From Candidatus Saccharimonadota bacterium (GTDB lineage: Bacteria > Patescibacteriota > Saccharimonadia > Saccharimonadales > Saccharimonadaceae), in NCBI GenBank assembly GCA_030645815.1, contig JAUSMW010000036.1, positions 1-50,386 on the forward strand: a stretch of DNA of 50,386 bases, in the 5' to 3' direction. Of the stretch, positions 40,783-48,236 are shown in pieces. How positions within the stretch are numbered: the first letter of the stretch is position 1; each line of letters starts with the position of its first letter. A program made the position numbers and the translations under genes. The notes beneath the pieces are model-generated. The model did no database searches and was not told where the DNA came from. It was given only the letters and a program-made list of their open reading frames with translations.

Positions 40783-43668
40783 ATGCAAAGGTATGAACCT
40801 CTAGCCATTGAAAAGAAATGGCAAAAAAAATGGGATGATGACGGCACGTACGTCGTTGATTTTAATGACCATTCCAAGCCAAAATATTATGGCATGAGTA
40901 TGTTGCCAGGCATAACGGGCGCAGGTATACATATTGGTCATGGGCGGACGTTTCAGTTTAGTGACATCAAGGTTCGCGCTAAACGACAACAAGGCTTTAA
41001 CGCCTATAATCCAATCGGCTGGGATAGCTTTGGTTTGCCGGTTGAGAATTACGCAATCAAAGTCGGTAAAAAACCTCGTATCGCTCATGATGAAGCCAAA
41101 GAGAATTTCAAAACGCAGCTAAAACGACTAGGCTATAGCTATGACTGGACAAAAGAAATTAGTACTGCTGACCCGGAATATTACAAATGGACACAGTGGA
41201 TTTTTAATAAATTATATGAACATGGTTTAGCCTATCAAAAAGAAAGCTCTCAGTGGTGGTGTGAAACAGACCAGACAGTACTAGCAAATGAACAGGTAGA
41301 AGGCGGCAAGTGTTGGCGTTGTGGCAATCCAGTGACAAAGAAAAACCTCAAACAATGGTTTTTCAAAATTACCGAATATGCAGATGAAATTCTAGAAGCC
41401 ACAGATGATTTGAATTGGACAGAAATGGTCAAAACTATGCAAAAGAATTGGATTGGCAAATCTCAGGGGGCTGAAGTTGACTTTCAAATTGTTGATTCAA
41501 GCGAAACAGTAAAAGTCTTTACAACTAGGGCCGACACTTTATTTGGCTCAACATTCCTCGTTCTAGCACCGGAAAATGAGCTAGTTAACAAAATCACAAC
41601 TGCAGAAAATAAATCAAATGTTGATGAGTATATTAAAACCACATTAGCCAAAAGTGAAATTGAACGCCAAGAAAACAAAGAAAAAACTGGTGTCTTTAGC
41701 GGTAGTTACGCTATCAACCCAGTTAATGGCGAAAATATTCCAGTTTGGATTGCTGACTATGTATTAACAGGCTATGGCACAGGCGCAATTATGGCGGTAC
41801 CGGCACACGATGAACGTGACAATGCATTTGCCCAAAAATTCGATATTCCAATCCGTTACGTGATTGAACCAACTGCAGGTACAGCCCAGGGTGATGATAC
41901 ACATAAAAAGTCTGTCTTTATTGCGTTGCGTAACCCAAAGACAAACAAGGTCATCGTGTTGGATTGGGGTCCTCGCCAAGCGCGAACTGGTGGTCAAATG
42001 CTAATTGGCGGTGGCGTCGAGGGCGACGAGGATTTTGTAGCAACTGCAACTCGTGAAATTACCGAGGAAACTGGCTATAAAAATTTTGAACTGGTCAAAG
42101 AGTCAGAGTTTTTAGGACATGGTTATTTTTATTCGAATACAAAGAACAAAAACATGCATGTATCCGGCAAAGGACTACTATTTGATTTAGTAGACGAAGA
42201 AAAAACAGACACAAATCTAGATGATGGCGAGCAAGGAAAGTTTACAGTTACCTGGCAGCCGATAAGTGCTATCGCCAATATGTTAGATGACGGCATACAC
42301 GAGGCCATGTATCGACACCTTGTATTAAAAGAATGTTATAACGGCGAAGGCGTTTTGGTGAATTCTGGACAATTTGATGGCATGACAACTGAACAAGCTC
42401 GCGAAGAAATTGTTGGGTGGCTAGAGCAGCAAAAACTTGGTAACACCAAAGTTCAATACAAGATGCGTGACTGGTTGATATCTCGTCAACGTTATTGGGG
42501 TGCACCGATTCCTATTGTGTATTGTGAAGCCGATGGCACTGTACCTATTCCAGATACTGATTTGCCAGTGATTTTGCCTGATGTTGATGACTACAAACCA
42601 ACTGGAGGAAATACATCAGTTCTGGCGGGTGTTGAGGAATGGGTTAATACAACATGTCCAAAATGTGGCGGTCCAGCAAAGCGAGAAACGGATACTATGG
42701 ATGGTTACGCATGCAGCAGCTGGTATTTCTTACGCTACCTCGACCCTTTCAATGAAAATGAAGCCTGGAACCCTGAACAAATTAAACACTGGGCACCTGT
42801 TGATTTTTATAACGGCGCAGACCACGCAGTCGCTCATCTGTTATATGCACGTTTTTGGATGAGATTTTTCTACAAACTTAGGCTAGTCGGTGACCCAGAA
42901 CCATTCAAACGCATGATGTATAACTCGTACATAATGGCACCAGATGGTCGCAAGATGAGTAAGAGCTTGGGTAACGTGATTGATCCGATGGAAATAATGG
43001 ACAGTGGCTATGGGGCTGATAGTTTGCGTGTCTACGAAATGTTCATTGCACCGTACGACATGGATGCTCCGTGGGACCCTCGAGGCGTGCCAGGTACGTA
43101 CAGATTCCTTAACCGTACTTGGAATCTAGTCCAAGAGTACTTGAATAATGAGCCTGCTGTATTGGATGACAAACAATCAGCTGAAATATTGAAGGTTGCA
43201 CACAAAACAAGCAAAAAGGTTACGGACGATATCGAAAATGACAAATTTAACACTGCAGTCTCGGCAATGATGGAGGCAGTTAATAATTACTTTAAATTAA
43301 AAGAATCTGCTGGAATCGGCAAAAATGATACATGGCTACTTGCAATTGAAAGCCTGTTGCAGGTGCTGGCGCCGTTTGCCCCACACATTACCGAAGAGCT
43401 GTGGTCACAATTGGGGCGCGACAAAACTATTCACATCGATAATTGGCCACAGTGGGATGAACAGTACCTCGTCAGCGATATAGTCACAATTCCCGTGCAG
43501 ATTAACGGCAAAGTTCGCGCCACACTCACTGTCACAGTTGATATATCCGAAAGTGATGTTATCGAACAGGCCAAGTCACATGAAAAAGTAGTCCCATATC
43601 TAGAAGGCAAGGAACTGAAAAAAGCCATTTATGTCAGTGGTCGTATAGTAAACCTAGTAGTTGTCTAG
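40783..43668 (+). CDS. leuS: Leucyl-tRNA synthetase with Nudix domain inserted in the CP1 editing domain
   Basis: HIGH motif (HIGHGRTFQ), KMSKS (GRKMSKSLGNV), editing motif GTGAIMAVPAHDERD, GVLVNSGQFDGM; Nudix box GGVEGDEDFVATATREITEETGY between them. Confidence 0.96.
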   Translation: MQRYEPLAIEKKWQKKWDDDGTYVVDFNDHSKPKYYGMSMLPGITGAGIHIGHGRTFQFSDIKVRAKRQQGFNAYNPIGWDSFGLPVENYAIKVGKKPRIAHDEAKENFKTQLKRLGYSYDWTKEISTADPEYYKWTQWIFNKLYEHGLAYQKESSQWWCETDQTVLANEQVEGGKCWRCGNPVTKKNLKQWFFKITEYADEILEATDDLNWTEMVKTMQKNWIGKSQGAEVDFQIVDSSETVKVFTTRADTLFGSTFLVLAPENELVNKITTAENKSNVDEYIKTTLAKSEIERQENKEKTGVFSGSYAINPVNGENIPVWIADYVLTGYGTGAIMAVPAHDERDNAFAQKFDIPIRYVIEPTAGTAQGDDTHKKSVFIALRNPKTNKVIVLDWGPRQARTGGQMLIGGGVEGDEDFVATATREITEETGYKNFELVKESEFLGHGYFYSNTKNKNMHVSGKGLLFDLVDEEKTDTNLDDGEQGKFTVTWQPISAIANMLDDGIHEAMYRHLVLKECYNGEGVLVNSGQFDGMTTEQAREEIVGWLEQQKLGNTKVQYKMRDWLISRQRYWGAPIPIVYCEADGTVPIPDTDLPVILPDVDDYKPTGGNTSVLAGVEEWVNTTCPKCGGPAKRETDTMDGYACSSWYFLRYLDPFNENEAWNPEQIKHWAPVDFYNGADHAVAHLLYARFWMRFFYKLRLVGDPEPFKRMMYNSYIMAPDGRKMSKSLGNVIDPMEIMDSGYGADSLRVYEMFIAPYDMDAPWDPRGVPGTYRFLNRTWNLVQEYLNNEPAVLDDKQSAEILKVAHKTSKKVTDDIENDKFNTAVSAMMEAVNNYFKLKESAGIGKNDTWLLAIESLLQVLAPFAPHITEELWSQLGRDKTIHIDNWPQWDEQYLVSDIVTIPVQINGKVRATLTVTVDISESDVIEQAKSHEKVVPYLEGKELKKAIYVSGRIVNLVVV

Positions 43669-43776
43669 CTACTTACAGAATAATTGCTTAAACCAGTCGA
43701 GTTTTCATGTCTTTTACTAACATTACGGATAAATCCAAATATAACAACAAGTATTGATAAAAGTCAAGCATTTTAA

Positions 43777-43807
43777 CTTGAACTTTACAGTGGTATCGGC
43801 TATAATA
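43777..43807 (+). promoter_or_regulatory. rpmF promoter
   Basis: TTGAAC-17-TATAAT upstream of rpmF. Confidence 0.55.
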
Positions 43808-43845
43808 GTCGGCAAGTGAAAGAATAAAGGAAAGGAGTTGTTTTA

Positions 43846-43992
43846 ATGGGACAACCGAAAAAACAAACCAGTATGCGCAAAACTGGACTTCGTCGAAGTC
43901 ATTTAGTTTTGAAATTAGCTCGTACTGTTAATGGAAAATCACCAGTCAAAGCCTACACAACTAAACGTGAAAGCGGCAAGAAAAAAGCCTAA
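43846..43992 (+). CDS. rpmF: 50S ribosomal protein bL32 (48 aa, cysteine-free)
   Basis: MGQPKKQTSMRKTGLRRSHLVLKLARTVNGKSPVKAYTTKRESGKKKA with SD AAAGGAG. Below the ORF-track length cutoff. Confidence 0.85.
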   Translation: MGQPKKQTSMRKTGLRRSHLVLKLARTVNGKSPVKAYTTKRESGKKKA

Positions 43993-44041
43993 AACTTCAG
44001 GCAAATAAACAGTAATTTTAACAATAAGGAAATAACCTACC

Positions 44042-44491
44042 GTGGCATCAAACCGTCATCTTGGTCGCATAATCGCACTGCAAACTCTGTACGAGGTTGA
44101 TTTTCGATTGAGTTGCGAAGACAAGGCTGTAACGTTAGATGAAGTCTATGACCGCAACCTAGGTAGGTACGAAAAGACCGTCAAAGACAAAGCTTTTGTA
44201 AAACGCCTAGTCTATGGTGTACACAAAAAGCGTGATGACTTGGACAAGTTGATACAACCAATTGCGCCCGAATGGCCTCTGTCGCAAATCGCCAGAGTTG
44301 ATTTAGAGATATTGAGACTGGCGCTATACGAACTCACCGAGATGGATGATGTTGCACCACCAAAGGTTGTTATCAATGAAGCGGTAGAACTAGCCAAAGC
44401 ATTTGGCTCTGATAATTCATCTAGATTTATCAACGGTGTTCTAGGAACCGCTTATCGAACGCTGATTTCCGAGGAAGAGAAGAAGAAATGA
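44042..44491 (+). CDS. nusB: Transcription antitermination factor NusB
   Basis: GRIIALQTLYEVDF, LSQIARVDLEILRLALYEL, VINEAVELAKAFGSDNSSRFINGVLG. Confidence 0.92.
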   Translation: MASNRHLGRIIALQTLYEVDFRLSCEDKAVTLDEVYDRNLGRYEKTVKDKAFVKRLVYGVHKKRDDLDKLIQPIAPEWPLSQIARVDLEILRLALYELTEMDDVAPPKVVINEAVELAKAFGSDNSSRFINGVLGTAYRTLISEEEKKK

Positions 44492-45003
44492 ATGAAAAAA
44501 AAGATGACAAGTCAAAATTAGGCGACCGAGTAAAGAAATATTTTAGCCGATCACGCGCGTCTATACAGGAGCTTGTGCGTGAACCAACCGCTGGTGGAAT
44601 AGTGTATCGTCAAAATGCAAACAACGAGGTAGAAATACTGTTGATTCAAGACTCCAAAGATCGTTGGACCATACCAAAAGGCCATATCGAAGAAGGTGAA
44701 ACAGCTCAAGAAACAGCCAAGCGCGAAATCGCCGAAGAAGCGGGTTTAAAAGATACTGAGGTTTTAGGGTGGTTGGGCAAGATACATTTTCGCTACCGTC
44801 GTGTGAACACCCTCGTGTTGATGACGACCCAGATTTACCTTGTCAAAGCAAAAGGTGACACAAATGCAATTAAAAAAGAAGAATGGATGAATGGCATACA
44901 ATGGTTCTCATTTGGTGAAGCATTAGATAAAATAGAATACGAAGATATCGGAAAATTGATGCTACTCGCTAGCAAGCGTATACGCCAAGGTGGCAAAAAA
45001 TGA
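44488..45003 (+). CDS. Nudix hydrolase
   Basis: Nudix box GHIEEGETAQETAKREIAEEAGL. ATGA overlaps at both ends. Confidence 0.92.
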   Translation: MNEKKDDKSKLGDRVKKYFSRSRASIQELVREPTAGGIVYRQNANNEVEILLIQDSKDRWTIPKGHIEEGETAQETAKREIAEEAGLKDTEVLGWLGKIHFRYRRVNTLVLMTTQIYLVKAKGDTNAIKKEEWMNGIQWFSFGEALDKIEYEDIGKLMLLASKRIRQGGKK

Positions 45004-45710
45004 CGGGCATGGACACTGCTCCATATATAGAATTTGCTAGCGAAAAATTGGGCATTGAGTTCGATAATATTCAGACACTCATCACCGCCTTTACCCACCG
45101 TAGCTATGTAAATGAGCATCGCAAAAGCACTAGCGAACACAACGAGCGCCTTGAATTTCTGGGTGATGCCGTGTTGGAGCTTTCTGTGACAGACTTTTTA
45201 TTTAACAACTACAAAGAGCCAGAAGGTATTTTGACATCTTGGCGCGCAGCATTGGTACGCACCGAGAGCATCGGCGAATCTGGTGAAAAACTAGGGTATG
45301 AACCTCTCATGCGTCTGTCTCGCGGCGAAAAACAGGGCAGTGATCGTGCGCGCAAACAAATCTTGGCAAATGCATTCGAAGCATTAATCGGTGCAATTTA
45401 TATCGAAAAAGGCTATGAGGCAGCTGACAAATTTATCTTGAAACATATCTCTAGCAAATTAGATGGTATTTTAGAGAGTGGCAGCTGGCGTGATGCCAAA
45501 TCTGCCTTGCAGGAGGTTGCTCAACGAGTGGACAACCAAACGCCTATCTACAAGGTTTTATCCGAAGAGGGTCCTGACCACGACAAAGTATTTACACTTG
45601 GTGTGTATGTCGGCAATCAACTCAAAGGCAAGGGGACCGGTAGTTCCAAGCAATCCGCTCAACAGCAGGCCGCAGAGGCAGCAGTTGAAAAGTATAAAAA
45701 AGCCAATTAG
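45000..45710 (+). CDS. rnc: Ribonuclease III
   Basis: NERLEFLGDAVLEL, ANAFEALIGAIYIEKG, C-terminal dsRBD (GTGSSKQSAQQQAAEAAVEKY). Confidence 0.94.
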   Translation: MTGMDTAPYIEFASEKLGIEFDNIQTLITAFTHRSYVNEHRKSTSEHNERLEFLGDAVLELSVTDFLFNNYKEPEGILTSWRAALVRTESIGESGEKLGYEPLMRLSRGEKQGSDRARKQILANAFEALIGAIYIEKGYEAADKFILKHISSKLDGILESGSWRDAKSALQEVAQRVDNQTPIYKVLSEEGPDHDKVFTLGVYVGNQLKGKGTGSSKQSAQQQAAEAAVEKYKKAN

Positions 45711-45712
45711 TA

Positions 45713-45742
45713 TTGACATAGTCTACTTTTATGTGATAGAGT
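45713..45742 (+). promoter_or_regulatory. Promoter of the tRNA-like locus
   Basis: Consensus -35 TTGACA, ~18-nt spacer, -10-like TAGAGT; predicted start a few nt before GGGGCTG. Confidence 0.55.
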
Positions 45743-45752
45743 TCTATAGCTT

Positions 45753-45876
45753 GGGGCTGTAGCTCAATGTAGAGCTGATCGCCATGCGATTGTAATAGTA
45801 GTCTTGTCGGGCGGTCGCATCGCGTGCGTACCAAAATATCGACAGATTCGTGCAGGTGCAAGTCCTGTCAGCTCCA
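45753..45876 (+). ncRNA. Aberrant tRNA-like RNA 1 (G3:U70 acceptor, expanded anticodon/variable region)
   Basis: Acceptor GGGGCTG/CAGCTCC + A73; D-arm GCTC-AATGTA-GAGC; T-arm GCAGG-TGCAAGT-CCTGT; 76 nt between D and T arms; no encoded CCA. Confidence 0.7.
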
Positions 45877-45877
45877 T

Positions 45878-45911
45878 TGGGAGCTCAGGGCAGAAAAGCT
45901 CTGAGCTCCCA
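45878..45911 (+). other. Strong inter-tRNA-like hairpin
   Basis: TGGGAGCTCAG-GGCAGAAAAGCT-CTGAGCTCCCA, 11-bp perfect stem, no U-tract. Confidence 0.75.
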
Positions 45912-45946
45912 GTCAAACCGTCCGCTAAGACTTTAAATTAGCGTTC

Positions 45947-46030
45947 GGGCGTGTAACTCAGCTGGCAGAGCACTCGGTGGTTTGTCAGTAACTATCCGAG
46001 AGGTAGAGGGTTCGAATCCCTCCACGCCCA
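45947..46030 (+). tRNA. tRNA-like RNA 2 with 18-nt anticodon loop/extended anticodon stem (isotype undetermined)
   Basis: Acceptor GGGCGTG/CACGCCC + A73, normal D-arm, T-arm GAGGG-TTCGAAT-CCCTC, variable AGGTA; anticodon stem CTCGG/CCGAG encloses TGGTTTGTCAGTAACTAT; no encoded CCA. Confidence 0.75.
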
Positions 46031-46075
46031 CTGCCACCACTCGAAGTGTTCTCACCACTCCGAGCTTCCGGCAAC

Positions 46076-46118
46076 AGGCCTCCCGCGCATTCGTGCGCAG
46101 GAGGCCTTTTTACTTTTT
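46076..46118 (+). terminator. Strong intrinsic terminator of the tRNA-like locus
   Basis: AGGCCTCCCGCGCA-TTCG-TGCGCAGGAGGCCT-TTTTACTTTTTT. Confidence 0.92.
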
Positions 46119-46216
46119 TGTGCCCACTACTGTTTGACACAAACGTCCATCTGAGGTAGAATAATTATCAAGTCTAAAAATAATTTTAATGAAAAAGAAG
46201 AGAGTATAAGAGACAC

Positions 46217-46693
46217 ATGTTAGCTATTCGTTTGCAGCGACTCGGTCGCAAAGGTTACCCGGTTTATCGTATTGCCGTACAAGAAGCACAGCGCCACCCT
46301 AGTAGCGGTCGTGTTGTTGCCTATGTTGGTTCGTATAACCCACACACAAAAGCCGTTAACCTGGACAAAGAGAAGATTGAGAAGTTCCTATCTACTGGTG
46401 CGCAACCTAGCCCACGTGTAGTCAAACTATTGGTTGATGAAAAAGTCAAACTACCAGCTTGGGTACAAAAAGCTGGCAAAAAAGACAAGTCTACTCGTAA
46501 CCCAGAAAAACTACGTAAAAACCAACCAGAGGAAGAAGCTCCCGTAGAGGAACCTGCAACAGAAGCATCGACTGAACAAGAAGCAAAGGAAGAACCAGTA
46601 GCTGAAGAAGTCGTCGAGGCTCCTAGTGAAGAAGTTGAAACCCCAAGCGAAGAACAAGCCAAAGAGGCTGAAAAACCCGCTGAAACAGAATAA
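46217..46693 (+). CDS. rpsP: 30S ribosomal protein bS16 with acidic C-terminal extension
   Basis: MLAIRLQRLGRKGYPVYRIAVQEAQRHPSSGRVVAYVGSYNPHTK; Glu-rich tail. Confidence 0.95.
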   Translation: MLAIRLQRLGRKGYPVYRIAVQEAQRHPSSGRVVAYVGSYNPHTKAVNLDKEKIEKFLSTGAQPSPRVVKLLVDEKVKLPAWVQKAGKKDKSTRNPEKLRKNQPEEEAPVEEPATEASTEQEAKEEPVAEEVVEAPSEEVETPSEEQAKEAEKPAETE

Positions 46694-46765
46694 TTTTTGT
46701 AATTAATTCGAACCTGGGCTACAATTAAGTTTATAAACGTAAGCATGGCCGAGGAGGGTATCAGC

Positions 46766-47188
46766 ATGTCAAGTATTGACCAACAGTTTATCGAATATAT
46801 CGTAAAAGAGCTTGTCGGTCATCCCGATGATGTCGTTGTCGAACGCAGAATCGACGAAAAAGGTGTATTACTAGAATTGACAGTAAACCCGGAAGATTTA
46901 GGCCGAGTAATTGGCAAGCGTGGTGTGACTGCACAGAGCCTTCGTACGTTGCTACGTGCCTTAGGAACAAAGAATGATGCTCGTTATAACCTAAAAATTG
47001 TGAACAACGATGATTACCAAGGACCATCTAACAATACATCTAGCGCCACACCACCTAGTGATGACACAAGTGACAATACACCTGTGGAAGATACAACAGA
47101 GGAGACTGTGGAAAACGAAGAGAACGAGTCTGACCTAGCAAAAAACACCCGAAAAGAGCTTGCAGACCTAGACGATCTTGATATATAA
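46766..47188 (+). CDS. khpA: KH domain RNA-binding protein (KhpA-like) with acidic tail
   Basis: DQQFIEYIVKELVGHPDDVVVERR...DLGRVIGKRGVTAQSLRTLLRA. SD GAGGAGGG before ATG 46766. Confidence 0.88.
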   Translation: MSSIDQQFIEYIVKELVGHPDDVVVERRIDEKGVLLELTVNPEDLGRVIGKRGVTAQSLRTLLRALGTKNDARYNLKIVNNDDYQGPSNNTSSATPPSDDTSDNTPVEDTTEETVENEENESDLAKNTRKELADLDDLDI

Positions 47189-47314
47189 TCATAGGCAGTT
47201 CAGGTGATCCACCACGAACACTGTCCTAGAGAAAACAAGGACCACCGATAAAAACAAAAATAGCTCATGCGAGTCGAAAACTTATAAAAAAGTCTAGAGA
47301 GCTTTTGTGTCTCA

Positions 47315-47341
47315 AAAACCCAGTCATTAGGCTGGGTTTTT
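47315..47341 (+). terminator. Intrinsic terminator upstream of trmD
   Basis: AAAACCCAG-TCATTAGG-CTGGGTTTTT. Confidence 0.85.
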
Positions 47342-47378
47342 GGGTTATTGGACTGTAACAGATATAATACATAGATAC

Positions 47379-48035
47379 ATGAAAAAAATTCAGATAATTA
47401 GCTTGTTTCCAGAAATGTTCGAAGGCGTCTTGCATAACTCGATGATGTGGAAAGCTCAGCAAGAAGGAGCCGTAAGCTTTGAGCTCATAAACCTGCGTGA
47501 TTTCGGTCTAGGGCCACGCAAACAAGTTGATGACATGCCATATGGTGGTGGAGACGGTATGCTGTTAAAGCCAGAGCCACTATTTGCCGCCATTGAAAAG
47601 GCAAAACAAAATGACCCGACAGCAGTTGTCGTACTACCGACACCTCGAGGCAAGCAGTGGAAGCAAGCGATAGCACGAGAGTGGTCAGAGCTCAGTACTG
47701 GCTTGATATTTGTCTGTGCTCGTTACGAGGGGTATGACGAGAGAGTAACAGAGGTGACTGATGAGCAGGTGAGAGTGGGGGATTATGTATTGACTGGTGG
47801 GGAGCTACCAACTATGACTATCATAGATAGTGTCGTACGGCTCATACCGGGTGTACTAGGTGGCGAGACTAGTGCTGAAATCGAAAGCTTCGCAGATGGC
47901 CAAACATTAGAATTTCCTCAATACACCCGACCCGAAGTGTTTGAAGGTAGGAAAGTACCAGATGTGCTGCTCAGTGGTCATCACGGCGAAATTGCTCGGT
48001 GGCGAGCTGAAAATTCACCAAAAATAGAGGATTAA
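47379..48035 (+). CDS. trmD: tRNA (guanine-N1)-methyltransferase
   Basis: ISLFPEMFEGVLHNSMMWKA, DDMPYGGGDGMLLKPEPL, CARYEGYDERV, GDYVLTGGELP. ATG 47379. Confidence 0.95.
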   Translation: MKKIQIISLFPEMFEGVLHNSMMWKAQQEGAVSFELINLRDFGLGPRKQVDDMPYGGGDGMLLKPEPLFAAIEKAKQNDPTAVVVLPTPRGKQWKQAIAREWSELSTGLIFVCARYEGYDERVTEVTDEQVRVGDYVLTGGELPTMTIIDSVVRLIPGVLGGETSAEIESFADGQTLEFPQYTRPEVFEGRKVPDVLLSGHHGEIARWRAENSPKIED

Positions 48036-48043
48036 TACAACAA

Positions 48044-48066
48044 AACCCCTGTAAATTACAGGGGTT
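48044..48066 (+). terminator. Probable terminator/inverted repeat after trmD
   Basis: AACCCCTGTAAATTACAGGGGTT, weak T-tract. Confidence 0.5.
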
Positions 48067-48236
48067 CTGAGGTTGTTGTGGTGGAGATCGTAGAGCGAAA
48101 TCACCTTTTATTTTTTGAAGGTTTTTGTTTTTTGTTCTTTCGCTTGCAATCAATTTATACCATTTTCACCTTAAACACAAGCATTTTTGCTAAAAAAACA
48201 ACATTTATCATTGCGTTTGATTGTATAGTAATAGAT

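Noticed and set aside
41250-41345. Loss of the LeuRS ZN-1 zinc finger as part of the zinc-sparing pattern.
   Set aside because: Only partial: CETD...CWRCG keeps three of four Cys, so complete loss cannot be claimed.
45753-46107. Whole 355-nt locus as a tmRNA (GGGGCTG/CAGCTCC acceptor is tmRNA-like, and ATGCGATTGTAATAGTAG ends in three stops).
   Set aside because: The acceptor strands close after only 124 nt, a D-stem is present, and no tag ORF or resume codon context is convincing. More likely tRNA-like.
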